Assembly: GCF_013426975.1 (NCBI RefSeq) | Contig: NZ_JACCPY010000016.1 | Location: forward strand, 1 to 64,000 | Source of the DNA: Sphaerotilus sulfidivorans | Lineage (GTDB): Bacteria; Pseudomonadota; Gammaproteobacteria; Burkholderiales; Burkholderiaceae_C | Direction of reading: 5' to 3' | DNA length: 64,000 nt | Shown: piece after piece, positions 25,632-35,150 of the stretch | Position numbering within the stretch: the first letter of the stretch is position 1 | Layout of the letters: the number at the start of each line of letters is the position of its first letter | Program-made: the position numbers and the translations under genes | Notes under the pieces: model-generated | Told to the model about the DNA's origin: nothing | Seen by the model: the letters and a program-made list of their open reading frames with translations, nothing else | Databases searched by the model: none

Positions 25632-28600
25632 ATGGCTTCGATCTTCACCACGCTCTCCCCCGCAGAAGTTGCCGAGCTGCCGCCGGAGGAGCTGGCGGCC
25701 CTGACCACCGAGGACTGGGCCGGCATCAGCTCCGCGCAGGTGGCGGTGCTGTCGGCCGAGCAGATCGCCGCGATCGAGAGCCTGGGGCTGGCGGCCATTT
25801 CCACCAGCGCGCTGCGTGGCTTCGATGCCGAGGCGATCACCGCGCTGAGCACGACCCAGGTCGCGGCGCTGACCACCGGCCAGGTGGTGTCGCTCACCGT
25901 GGCGCAGATCGGCGGCCTGGCCTCCGAGGATGTGTCGGTCTGGTCGACCCTGCAGACCTCGGCGTTGACGACCACGCAGATCGCCTCGCTCGGCTCCGAG
26001 CAGCTCGCCGGGTTGTCCGCGGCGGACATCACCGCCTTCGGCAGCACGCAGATCGGTGCGTTCACCACCGCGCAGGCACCGCTGCTCGATGCAGCGCAGA
26101 TCGGCGCGATCGAGACGCGTGACCTGGTCGCGCTGAGCACCACCACGCTGCGCGCCTTCTCGGCCGAGCAGATCGCGCTGCTGTCGACCGCGCAGGTGGC
26201 CGCCCTGGCCAGCACCCAGGTGGCCGCGCTCGGCACGAACCAGATCGCCGGGCTGACCACCCGCCAGATCGGTGCGCTGGAGACCGCCGACATCGTCGCG
26301 CTGTCGAGCGCGCAGTTCGCCGCGCTGACGACCGAGCAGGTGGCCGCGCTGGGCACCAGCCAGATCGGTGCGATCGAGACGCGCGATCTGGTCGGTCTGG
26401 GCACCACCGGCCTGGGCGCGCTGACCAGCAGCCAGATCGTCGCGCTGAGCACCGCGCAGGTGGTGGCCCTCGGCACGGCGCAGATCGGAGCGCTGAGCAC
26501 CGCACAGATCGTCGCGCTCGAGTCGACCGATTTCGCCGCGCTGAACACCGCGCAGATCATCGCGCTCAGCTCCGAGCAGATCGCTGCGATGGCGGTGGCC
26601 GACATCCAGGCGCTGTCGACCACGCAGGTCGCTGCGCTGCGGCCCTGGCAGATTCCTGCGCTCACCGCCGCGCAGGTCGCCGCGCTGGGCACGAATGATC
26701 TGGCGGTGCTGGGCACCACCCAGATCGCCGCGCTGACCAGCACGCAGGTGCTGGCGCTGGGCACGACCGGCATTGCCGCGCTGTCGCCGGCGCAGGTCCA
26801 GGCGCTGGGCGCCGAGAATGCCGCCGCGCTGAGCACGCTGCAGATCGCTGCGCTGACCACGCTGCAGATGCCTTCGCTGTCGCTGGCCCAGGTGGCCGCG
26901 CTGACGACCACCCAGATCGGCGCGCTGCAGACCGCGGACCTGGTGGCGATGAGCACCGCGCAGATCGCCGCGCTGGGCACCCATCAGGTGGCCGCGCTGA
27001 AGACCGGCCAGATCCTGGCGCTGGAAACCACGGATGTGGTGGCCCTGAGCAGCGCGCAGATGGCGGTGCTGTCGACCGCCCAGATCGTGGCGATGTCGAC
27101 CGCGCAGATCGCCGCGATCGAGAGCCGCGACATCGGCGCGCTGTCGACTTCCGCGGTGCGTATGCTGTCGACCGGCCAGGTGGCCGCGCTGACCAGCATC
27201 CAGGTGGCCGCGCTGGCCACCGAGCAGATCGCTGCGCTGACCACGGCCCAGGTGGCCGCGATCGACACCGCCGACCTGCGTGCGATGAGCACTGTGCAGA
27301 TCGAGGCGCTCTCCAGCACCCAGGTCGGCGCACTGCGCAGCACCCAGATCGCGGCGCTGAGCACCCGCCAGCTCGGCGCGCTCGACACCTCCGACATGGT
27401 GGCGCTGGGCAGCACCCAGATCCAGGCGCTGTCGACCGCGCAGATCGCCGCGCTGTCGGTGGCCCAGATCGCGGCCATCGAGACCCGTGACCTGGCGGCG
27501 CTGGGCACCGCCGGCGTGCGGGCGCTGAACACCGCCCAGGTGGCCGCGCTGACCACCGCGCAGGCGCTGGCGCTGGGCACGCTGCAGATCCAGGCGCTGT
27601 CGACCACGCAGGTCGCCGCGCTCGAGTCGACCGATCTGGTCGCGATGAACACCGCGCAGATCTCCGCCTTCTCCACCGCGCAGGTGGTCGCGCTGGGCTC
27701 GCGGCTGATCAGCGCGCTGGAGACGGCCGACATCGCCGCCTTCTCCAGCCTGCAGATCGGTGCGCTGACCACCGCGCAGGTCGCTGCGCTGGGCAATGCG
27801 CAGGTGCTGGCGATCGAGTCGCGCGACTTCGCCGCGCTGACGACCGCACAGCTGCGCGCGCTGTCCACCGCGCAGCTGCAGGCCTTCTCCAGCGCGCAGG
27901 TCGCGGCCCTCAACACCGTCCAGCTCACCGCGCTGACCACCGGCCAGATCCAGGCGCTCGAGAGCGCCGACATCATCGCGCTCAGCTCGACCCAGATCGC
28001 TGCGCTGACGACCGCGCAGATTGCCGCGCTGACCACCGGACAGCTGGCGGCGCTGCAGACCGTCGACATCGCTGCGCTGGGCAGTGCGCAGATCAATGCG
28101 CTGAGCACCACGCAGTTCGCCGCGCTGAGCACCGCGCAGGTGCTGGCGATCGAGTCGCGTGATCTGGTCGCCCTGGGTACCGCCGCGCTGCGCAGCCTGT
28201 CGACCCAGCAGATCGTGGCGCTGAACACCCAGCAGACTGCCGCACTGGGCAGCACGCAGGTCGCTGCGCTGACCACCACGCAGGTCGCCGCGCTGGAGAC
28301 CACCGATCTGGCCGCCTTCTCGAGCCTGCAGGTGGCGGCGCTGACGACCGCGCAGGTGGCCGCGCTCAACAGCCGCCAGGTCGCTGCGATCGAGACCGCC
28401 GACATCGCCGCGCTCAGCAGCGCCCAGCTCAATGCGCTGGGCACGGTGCAGCTGGCCGCGCTGACCTCGCTGCAGGTGGGTGCGCTGGAGACGCGTGACA
28501 TCGCCGCGCTGAAAACCGCCTCGCTGCAGGCGCTGACGACCGCGCAGATCCTGGCGCTGAACACCGCGCAGGTGGCCGCGCTGACCACCGGCCAGATGGC

Positions 28601-31600
28601 CGCGCTGAGCAGCAGCCAGCTGCGCACGCTGGAGACGACGGACATCCGCGCACTGAGTACGGGTCAGATCGCCGCGCTGACCACCGCGCAGGTGGCTGCG
28701 CTGACCACCCGCCAGATCGGTGCGCTGGAGACCGCCGACATCGTCGCGCTGTCGAGCAGCCAGTTCGCCGCGCTGGGCACCGCCCAGCTGGTGACGCTGA
28801 ATTCGGTGCAGATCGCCGCGATCGAGACCCGCGACCTGGTCGCGCTGTCGACCGACGCGCTGCGTTCGCTGCTGACCACCCAGATCGCCGCGCTCGGATC
28901 GGCGCAGGCGGCCGCGCTGACCAGCACCCAGGTCGCGGCGCTGACCACCCGCCAGATCGCCGCGATCGAGACCGCCGACCTGGTGGCGATGAGCAGTGCC
29001 CAGATCGCCGCGATGAACACCGCCCAGCTGGTCGCGCTGACCACTGTGCAGGTCGGTGCGCTGCAGACCGTCGATCTGGCCGGTCTGTCGAGCACCCAGC
29101 TCGGCGCGCTGAGCACTGCCCAGCTGAGCGTGCTGTCGGCTGCCCAGATCCAGGCGCTGGAGACGCGTGATCTGGGCGCGCTGAGCAGCACCCAGCTGCG
29201 CGCGCTGTCGACCAGCCAGATCGTCGCCTTCGGAAGCGCGCAGATCGCGGCGCTGAACACCGCGCAGATCGCCGCGCTGACCACCCGCCAGATCGCCGCG
29301 CTGGAAAGCGCCGACGTGATCGGCCTGAGCTCGACCCAGGTGGCCGCGCTGACCACCAGTCAGGTGGCCGCACTGAGCACCACGCAGGTCGCGGTGCTGC
29401 AGAGCGTCGACATCGCCGCGATGTCGAGCGCGCAGCTCGCGGCGCTGAACACCACCCAGATCGCCGCGCTGACCACCAGCCAGGTGGCCGCGATCGAGAG
29501 CCGTGACCTGGCCGCGCTGAGCACCGGCTTCGTGCGCACGCTGACGAGCGCGCAGATCGTCGCGCTCAGCTCGGTGCAGGTGGCGGCATTGACTTCTGCC
29601 CAGGTGGCCGGGCTGTCGACGGTCCAGGTCGCTGCGCTGGAAACCGCGGATCTGGTGGCGCTGACCACGTCGCAGGTCGGCGCGCTGACCAGCAGCCAGG
29701 TCGCCGCGCTGACCACCCGCCAGATCGTCGCGCTCCAGGCCGAGGACATCTCGGCGCTGGGCACGCATCAGATCGGCGCGCTGGGCTCTCACCAGCTCGC
29801 GGCGCTGACCACCAGCCAGATCCAGGCGCTGGAAACCCGCGACATGGTCGCGCTCAGCTCCCGCGTGATCGGGGCGCTGAGCACCGCGCAGGTGGTGGCG
29901 CTGACCTCCGCCCAGGTGGCCGCGCTCAACAGCGTGCAGGTCGCCGCGATGACCAGCCTGCAGGTGGCGGCGCTGGAGACCGTCGATCTGGTGGCGCTGG
30001 GCACCACCCAGATCGCCGCGCTGACCAGCACCCAGGTCGCGGCGCTGACCACCCGCCAGATCGTCGCGCTGGAAACCGCCGACATCGCCGCGATGACCAG
30101 CGTGCAGTTCGGTGCGATGAGCACGCTCCAGCTGGCCGCGCTCAACACCGTGCAGCTGCAGGCGCTGGAGACGCGTGACCTGGCCGCCCTGGGCACGGGT
30201 GCGGTGCGGGCCTTCACCACGCTGCAGATCGGTGCGCTGACCACGCTGCAGGCGGGCGCGCTGACCACTGCTCAGCTCAACGCGCTGAGCACCGCGCAGA
30301 TGGCGGCGCTGAACACCGCCGACATCGCCGCGCTGTCGTCCAACCAGATCGCCGCGCTCTCGACGGTGCAGATCAGTGCGCTGACCACCCGCCAGATCGC
30401 CGCGCTGGAGACCCGCGACATCGCCGCGCTGACCAGCGAGCAGGTCGCGGTGCTGCGTACCCACCAGATCGCCGCGCTGACCGGCGCGCAGGTGGCGGCG
30501 CTGGAGACGCGCGACATCGCCGCGCTGTCGACCGCGGCGGTGCGGGCCTTCTCCACCAGCCAGATCGTTGCGCTGGGCACCGCCCAGATCGGCCAGCTCA
30601 CCAGCACCCAGGTCGCGGCGCTGAGCACCAGCCAGATCCGCGCGCTCGAGACCACCGACATCGCCGCGCTCGGCAATGCCGGCCTGCTGCCCGCACTCTC
30701 GAGCAGCCAGATCGCTGCGCTGGAGACCCGTGATCTGACCGCACTCAACACGAACGCGCTGCGCACGCTGACCAGTGCCCAGATCGTCGCGCTCAGCTCC
30801 ACGCATCTGGCGGCGCTGGGCAGCAGCCAGGTGGCCGCGCTGACAACCGCGCAGGTCGCCGCGCTGGAGACGGCTGACATCGTCGCCTTCAACACGCTGC
30901 AGGTGTCCGCGCTGACGACCGCGCAGATGGCAGTGCTCAACACCCGCCAGGTGGCCGCACTGCAGACCGATGACATCGTTGCGCTCTCGAGCGCCCAGGT
31001 CGCCGCGCTGGACACCGCGCAGATCGCTGCGCTGACCAGCACGCAGATGGCAGCGCTCGAGGCGCGCGACATCGTCGCGCTGGGCACGGATGGCGCGGCG
31101 GCGCTGTCCACCCTGCAGGTGCTGGCGCTGTCGACCGCACAGGTCGCTGCGCTGAGCTCGGCCCAGCTGGCCGCCTTCGGCACCCGCCAGATCGCGGCGC
31201 TGGAGACGGGTGACATCGTCGCGCTGAACACCGCGCAGATCGCCGCGCTGAATGCCGAACAGATCGCCGCGCTGACCAGCCGCCAGTTCGCCGCACTCGA
31301 GACGACCGACATCGTCGCGCTCTCCAGCAGCCAGGTGGCCGCGCTGAGCGGCGCACAGATCGCCGCGCTGAACACGCTGCAGTTCGCGGCGCTGGAAACC
31401 CGTGACCTGGTGGCGCTGTCGACGACCGCGGTGCGGGCGCTGACCACCGCCCAGATCGTCGGCCTGACGGTCTTCCAGGCCGCAGCGCTGACCACCGACC
31501 AGATCCAGGCGCTGACCACCACCCAGATCACGGCCTTTCAGACCGGAGATCTGGCCGCGCTCGGAACGCATCAAGTGGCGGCATTGACGACGGTCCAGGT

Positions 31601-32354
31601 GGCTGCGTTGCGCACCAGTCAGCTGGCGGTGATCGAGACCCGCGACATTGCCGCGCTCGACAGCAGCCAGATCGCCGCGCTGGGCAGCGCACAGGTCGCG
31701 GCGCTGAGCACCGCGCAGATCGCCGCGATCGAGACGGCGGACATCGCCGGTCTGGGTTCGGCGTCGCTGCGGGCCCTGTCGACCGCGCAGATCGTGGCGC
31801 TGAGCTCGGCGCAGTTCGGCGCGCTGACGACGACCCAGCTCGGGGCGCTGACCACCGTGCAGATCGCCGCGCTCGAGACGGGTGATCTGGCCTCGCTCGG
31901 CGCCGACCAGATCGGCGCGCTGGGCACCGCGCAGATCGTGGCGCTGTCGACCCGCCAGATCGCGGCGCTCGGGACCGATGACATCGCGGCGCTGACCGGC
32001 ACCCAGGCGGCTGCGCTGACCACGACGCAGCTGGCCGCCTTCAGCACCCGCCAGATCGCGGCGCTGGAGACGGGCGACCTGGTGGCGATGAGCAGCGCGC
32101 AGATCGCCTCGCTGTCGAGCACCCAGTTCGCCGCGCTGACGACCGAGCAGATCCAGGCGCTGCAGACCACCGACATCGTCGCGATGAGCACGCTGCAGGC
32201 GGCCGCACTGACGACCGCGCAGATCGTCGCGCTCACCACCGAGCAGGTGGCCGTATTGGAGACGCGCGACATCGCCGCGATGTCGATGACCCAGGCGGCC
32301 GCCTTCGAGCAGACCGACATCGACGCGATGAGCGAGGCGCAGCGCGCCGCGCTG
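25632..32354 (+). repeat. 24-bp coding repeat array, 280 units, with a 336-bp super-repeat
   Basis: The 6.7-kb array encodes one octapeptide per 24 bp. Units with an acidic E-T/S-x-D start are spaced 6, 4 and 4 units apart, giving a 14-unit (112-residue, 336-bp) period. The marker unit (ETRD or ESRD) starts at 27480, 27816, 28152, 28488, 28824, 29160, 29496, 29832, 30168 and 30504: nine exact 336-bp steps. Register resumes at 30723, 31059, 31395 and 31731. The unit after the marker usually ends LRAL or VRAL. The first 1.5 kb is less regular: spacings of 264 bp from 26112 to 26376 and 360 bp from 27120 to 27480. Confidence 0.95.
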
Positions 32355-33050
32355 GCCGCGCTGTCGCCGATCGTGCTCGATCTGGATGGCGACGGCGTGC
32401 GCACGCTGTCGGCCTCGGCGGGCGTGCGCTTCGATCTGCTGGCCAGCGGCCAGGCCCATGCCACCGGCTGGGTCTCCGCCACCGACGGCCTGCTGGTGCG
32501 TGACCTCGACGGCAACGGCCGCATCGACGACGGGCGCGAGCTCTTCGGCGTGGCGACCCGGCTCGACGGCGGTCAGATCGCCGGCAACGGCTATGTCGCG
32601 ATGCAGGCGCTCGACAGCAACGGCGACGGCCGGCTCGATGCGAAGGACGCCGCCTTCGGCGAACTCCGCGTCTGGGTGGATGCGGACTCCGACGGCCTGT
32701 CCTCGGCGGCCGAGTTGCATGGCCTGGTCGATCTGGGCATCGTCTCGCTCGACCTGAACGCGCAGCCGGGCACGGCGGTCGATCAGGGCAATCTGCTGGG
32801 TCTGGTCTCGGGCTACACCCGCAGCGACGGCAGCGTGCATGCGATGGCCGATGTCTGGTTCGCCCGCGGCGAGGCGGCGCCCGCCCCGGCGCTGGACGAA
32901 CTGCTGGTCGAGGCGCCGGCCACGCTGCCCGGTGCGTCCGAGGTGGCGGCGGCGGCGCCGCAGGCCAGCGCGGCAGTGGTCGCCGCGGTGATCGCGCCGA
33001 ATGCCACCCCGGCGCTGGACGAGCTGCTGCGCCAGCAGCCGCTGCTCTGA
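25632..33050 (+). CDS. Giant octapeptide-repeat protein with Ca-binding-like C-terminal domain, predicted type I secretion substrate
   Basis: A 2472-residue protein whose first 2241 residues are 280 consecutive units of about [S/T/G/E/N]-[T/S]-x-[Q/D]-[I/V/L]-x-A-L. All units are 8 residues long except one of 9. No Sec signal is present; repeats begin at residue 1. The C-terminal 230 residues hold four acidic loops (LDLDGDGV, RDLDGNGRID, DSNGDGRLD, DADSDGLSSAAE) resembling calcium-binding domains of large secreted repeat proteins, then a low-complexity tail with PALDELL twice. There are no GGxGxD RTX nonapeptides. A type I secretion system lies downstream in the same direction, with an OGT-like enzyme between. 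I infer export and a structural, matrix or adhesive role. ATG 25632 is chosen as the first Met in repeat register; no ribosome site is evident. Confidence 0.85.
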   Translation: MASIFTTLSPAEVAELPPEELAALTTEDWAGISSAQVAVLSAEQIAAIESLGLAAISTSALRGFDAEAITALSTTQVAALTTGQVVSLTVAQIGGLASEDVSVWSTLQTSALTTTQIASLGSEQLAGLSAADITAFGSTQIGAFTTAQAPLLDAAQIGAIETRDLVALSTTTLRAFSAEQIALLSTAQVAALASTQVAALGTNQIAGLTTRQIGALETADIVALSSAQFAALTTEQVAALGTSQIGAIETRDLVGLGTTGLGALTSSQIVALSTAQVVALGTAQIGALSTAQIVALESTDFAALNTAQIIALSSEQIAAMAVADIQALSTTQVAALRPWQIPALTAAQVAALGTNDLAVLGTTQIAALTSTQVLALGTTGIAALSPAQVQALGAENAAALSTLQIAALTTLQMPSLSLAQVAALTTTQIGALQTADLVAMSTAQIAALGTHQVAALKTGQILALETTDVVALSSAQMAVLSTAQIVAMSTAQIAAIESRDIGALSTSAVRMLSTGQVAALTSIQVAALATEQIAALTTAQVAAIDTADLRAMSTVQIEALSSTQVGALRSTQIAALSTRQLGALDTSDMVALGSTQIQALSTAQIAALSVAQIAAIETRDLAALGTAGVRALNTAQVAALTTAQALALGTLQIQALSTTQVAALESTDLVAMNTAQISAFSTAQVVALGSRLISALETADIAAFSSLQIGALTTAQVAALGNAQVLAIESRDFAALTTAQLRALSTAQLQAFSSAQVAALNTVQLTALTTGQIQALESADIIALSSTQIAALTTAQIAALTTGQLAALQTVDIAALGSAQINALSTTQFAALSTAQVLAIESRDLVALGTAALRSLSTQQIVALNTQQTAALGSTQVAALTTTQVAALETTDLAAFSSLQVAALTTAQVAALNSRQVAAIETADIAALSSAQLNALGTVQLAALTSLQVGALETRDIAALKTASLQALTTAQILALNTAQVAALTTGQMAALSSSQLRTLETTDIRALSTGQIAALTTAQVAALTTRQIGALETADIVALSSSQFAALGTAQLVTLNSVQIAAIETRDLVALSTDALRSLLTTQIAALGSAQAAALTSTQVAALTTRQIAAIETADLVAMSSAQIAAMNTAQLVALTTVQVGALQTVDLAGLSSTQLGALSTAQLSVLSAAQIQALETRDLGALSSTQLRALSTSQIVAFGSAQIAALNTAQIAALTTRQIAALESADVIGLSSTQVAALTTSQVAALSTTQVAVLQSVDIAAMSSAQLAALNTTQIAALTTSQVAAIESRDLAALSTGFVRTLTSAQIVALSSVQVAALTSAQVAGLSTVQVAALETADLVALTTSQVGALTSSQVAALTTRQIVALQAEDISALGTHQIGALGSHQLAALTTSQIQALETRDMVALSSRVIGALSTAQVVALTSAQVAALNSVQVAAMTSLQVAALETVDLVALGTTQIAALTSTQVAALTTRQIVALETADIAAMTSVQFGAMSTLQLAALNTVQLQALETRDLAALGTGAVRAFTTLQIGALTTLQAGALTTAQLNALSTAQMAALNTADIAALSSNQIAALSTVQISALTTRQIAALETRDIAALTSEQVAVLRTHQIAALTGAQVAALETRDIAALSTAAVRAFSTSQIVALGTAQIGQLTSTQVAALSTSQIRALETTDIAALGNAGLLPALSSSQIAALETRDLTALNTNALRTLTSAQIVALSSTHLAALGSSQVAALTTAQVAALETADIVAFNTLQVSALTTAQMAVLNTRQVAALQTDDIVALSSAQVAALDTAQIAALTSTQMAALEARDIVALGTDGAAALSTLQVLALSTAQVAALSSAQLAAFGTRQIAALETGDIVALNTAQIAALNAEQIAALTSRQFAALETTDIVALSSSQVAALSGAQIAALNTLQFAALETRDLVALSTTAVRALTTAQIVGLTVFQAAALTTDQIQALTTTQITAFQTGDLAALGTHQVAALTTVQVAALRTSQLAVIETRDIAALDSSQIAALGSAQVAALSTAQIAAIETADIAGLGSASLRALSTAQIVALSSAQFGALTTTQLGALTTVQIAALETGDLASLGADQIGALGTAQIVALSTRQIAALGTDDIAALTGTQAAALTTTQLAAFSTRQIAALETGDLVAMSSAQIASLSSTQFAALTTEQIQALQTTDIVAMSTLQAAALTTAQIVALTTEQVAVLETRDIAAMSMTQAAAFEQTDIDAMSEAQRAALAALSPIVLDLDGDGVRTLSASAGVRFDLLASGQAHATGWVSATDGLLVRDLDGNGRIDDGRELFGVATRLDGGQIAGNGYVAMQALDSNGDGRLDAKDAAFGELRVWVDADSDGLSSAAELHGLVDLGIVSLDLNAQPGTAVDQGNLLGLVSGYTRSDGSVHAMADVWFARGEAAPAPALDELLVEAPATLPGASEVAAAAPQASAAVVAAVIAPNATPALDELLRQQPLL

Positions 33051-33066
33051 GGCCCTGAGCGCAGCG

Positions 33067-33092
33067 CGGGACGGGGCAGGGGCCCCGTCCCG
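33067..33092 (+). terminator. Strong GC stem-loop after the giant repeat gene
   Basis: CGGGACGGGGC (33067-33077) pairs perfectly with GCCCCGTCCCG (33082-33092) across a 4-base AGGG loop, 17 bp after the stop codon. No T-run follows (AACTGCCG), so it is not a textbook intrinsic terminator. It may be a partial terminator or a 3-prime stabiliser that lets the giant mRNA be more abundant than the downstream modification and export genes (inference). Confidence 0.6.
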
Positions 33093-33169
33093 AACTGCCG
33101 AAATGCGCCGGGCTTGCCTTGCGCTTTCTGCGAGTTGAAGCGGGGCATCGCTGCAACCATGGGCGCACC

Positions 33170-35116
33170 ATGGTCCTCACCGCCTCGCCCCCCCAGACCC
33201 CGGCCGCAGCGGCCGCCGCGACGGCTGCGCCGCCGGTTGCCGATCGTGCGCTGCTGATCCAGGCCCTCGACCACCAGAACCAGGGTCGCGTCGAGCTGGC
33301 CGAGCAGCTCTTCCGCTTCTGTCTCGGCCACTGGCCGGCCGATCCGGTCGCGCTGTACTCGCTGGCGGTCATCCTGCTGCGCCGTGCCGATCCGGTCGAG
33401 GCGCTGACGCTGCTCGAGCGCGGCGTGCGCGATGTGCCGGGCTTTGCGCCGCTGTGGTTCGCGCATGCGACCGCGCTGCAGGGTGTGGGCCGCCGCGACG
33501 AGGCGCTGACGAGCTATCAGCGCGCGATCGATCTCAAGCCCGACTACACCGAGGCGCTGATCAACAGCGGCGTGCTGCTGCGCGAGCTGCTGCAGCATGC
33601 CGCGGCGCTCGAGCGCTTCCAGCGGGTGCTGGCGCTGCAGCCGGCCAACGAGACCGCGCTGGCCAACTGCGCCACGCTGCTGACCGAGTTCCGCCGCACC
33701 GAAGAGGCGGTGGCGATGCTGCGCCAGCTGCAGGCGATCAATCCGGCCTATGACTACGGCGTGGGCATGCTGGTCTACGAGCAGCTGCATGCCTGCGACT
33801 GGAGCGGCTTCGATGCGCTGTCCCGGCAGGTCATCGAGGGCGTGCGCGCCGGCAGGCGCGCGTGCAAGTCGCTGGCTTTCATGGGCCTGTCGGACTCGGC
33901 AGAAGATCATCAGCGCTGCGCACGCACCTTCTCCGCCCACCGCTATCCGCCCGCCAGCACCCGGCTGTGGAACGGCGAGCGCTACCGCCACGACCGCATC
34001 CGCCTGGCCTATGTGTCGCCCGACCTGCGCGAGCATCCGGTCGGCCACCTGATGGCGGGCATCTTCGAGCACCATGACCGCCGCCGCTTCGAGACGATCG
34101 CCATCTCGCTCGGGCCGGACGACGGCAGCCGGCTGCGCGCGCGCATGGTCGCGGCCTTCGACCATTTCATCGACGCGCGCCGCATGAGCGCGATCGACAT
34201 CGCCCGCCAGCTGCGCGCGATGGAGGTCGACATCGCCATCGACCTGGCCGGCTACACCGCCGACTCGCGCAGCGACATCTTCAGCTACCGGCCCGCGCCG
34301 GTGCAGGTCAACTACCTGGGCTATCCCGGCACGCTGGGCAATGGCTACATGGACTACATCCTGGCCGACCGCCATGTGATCCCGCCCGATCAGCAGCGCT
34401 TCTACGACGAGCGGGTGATCTATCTGCCCGACGCCTACCTGCCGCCGGCCGCCGGCCTGCAGATCGCCGAGCGCACGCCCACCCGCACCGAATGCGGCCT
34501 GCCCGAAGACGGCGTGGTGTTCTGCTCCTTCAACCACGACTACAAGATCCTGCCCGGCGTCTTCGCGATCTGGATGCGGCTGCTGGCGGCGGTGCCCGGC
34601 AGCGTGCTGTGGCTGATGTCGCGCAGCGAGCTGTCGCAAGCCAACCTGCGCGCCACCGCGCAGGCCGCCGGCGTCGATCCGGCGCGGCTGGTGTTCGCGC
34701 AGCGCGTGCCGCGGGTCGAGGACCACCTGGCGCGCTACCGCGTCGCCGATCTCTTTCTCGACACCCATCCCTACAACGCCCACACCACCGCAGCCGACGC
34801 GCTGCTGGCGGGCCTGCCGGTGCTGACCTGCTCCGGCCAGGCCTTCCCGTCGCGGGTGGCCGGCAGCCTGCTGCAGGCCGCTGGCCTGCCGGAGCTGGTC
34901 ACCACCAGCCATGCCGACTACGAGGCGCTGGCGCTGGCGCTGGCGCGCGATCCGGCGCGGCGCGCGGCGCTGCGCGCGAAGCTGCAGGCGCAGCGCGCGC
35001 ACTCGGCCCTGTTCGACACGGCGGGCTTCACCCGCGACGTCGAGGCGGCCTGCATCGCGATGTGGCGCCAGAGCCGCCTGGGCGATGCCCGCGATGCCCT
35101 GTGCGCCGTGCCCTGA
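33170..35116 (+). CDS. TPR-containing O-GlcNAc-transferase-like protein (GT41, SPINDLY type)
   Basis: A 648-residue protein with about five TPR-like helix pairs (residues 25-210) followed by a GT41 catalytic region. The family hallmarks are RLAYVSPDLREHPVGHLMAGIFEHHDR (with the conserved active-site His), DLAGYTADSRSDIFSYRPAPVQVNYLGYPGTLGNGYMDYILAD, FCSFNHDYKILPGVFAIWMRLL (with the conserved donor-binding Lys) and LDTHPYNAHTTAADALLAGLPVLTCSG. Such enzymes add a sugar from a nucleotide donor to Ser/Thr of proteins. It directly follows the giant protein, whose repeats are full of Ser/Thr, so that protein is the obvious candidate substrate (inference). ATG 33170 is preferred over a TTG at 33119. 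Confidence 0.9.
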   Translation: MVLTASPPQTPAAAAAATAAPPVADRALLIQALDHQNQGRVELAEQLFRFCLGHWPADPVALYSLAVILLRRADPVEALTLLERGVRDVPGFAPLWFAHATALQGVGRRDEALTSYQRAIDLKPDYTEALINSGVLLRELLQHAAALERFQRVLALQPANETALANCATLLTEFRRTEEAVAMLRQLQAINPAYDYGVGMLVYEQLHACDWSGFDALSRQVIEGVRAGRRACKSLAFMGLSDSAEDHQRCARTFSAHRYPPASTRLWNGERYRHDRIRLAYVSPDLREHPVGHLMAGIFEHHDRRRFETIAISLGPDDGSRLRARMVAAFDHFIDARRMSAIDIARQLRAMEVDIAIDLAGYTADSRSDIFSYRPAPVQVNYLGYPGTLGNGYMDYILADRHVIPPDQQRFYDERVIYLPDAYLPPAAGLQIAERTPTRTECGLPEDGVVFCSFNHDYKILPGVFAIWMRLLAAVPGSVLWLMSRSELSQANLRATAQAAGVDPARLVFAQRVPRVEDHLARYRVADLFLDTHPYNAHTTAADALLAGLPVLTCSGQAFPSRVAGSLLQAAGLPELVTTSHADYEALALALARDPARRAALRAKLQAQRAHSALFDTAGFTRDVEAACIAMWRQSRLGDARDALCAVP

Positions 35117-35150
35117 CGCCGCGCATCTTTCGACCCTGCCGAGGCCTGCC

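Noticed and set aside
25632-32354. CRISPR-like array because of short regular repeats
   Set aside because: The repeats are coding, 24 bp, contiguous and variable at the third base, with no spacers and no cas genes nearby.
25581-32840. A 2419-codon antisense reading frame covering nearly the whole repeat gene
   Set aside because: It follows from a 24-bp repeat of GC-rich codons: a frame free of stops in one unit stays free in all. The antisense product is Arg/Gly/Gln-rich low complexity with no domain, while the sense strand encodes a meaningful repeat and C-terminal domain.
32355-33050. RTX toxin assignment for the giant protein
   Set aside because: No GGxGxDxxx nonapeptides are present. 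The acidic loops are EF-hand-like, and no toxin or activator acyltransferase gene is adjacent.
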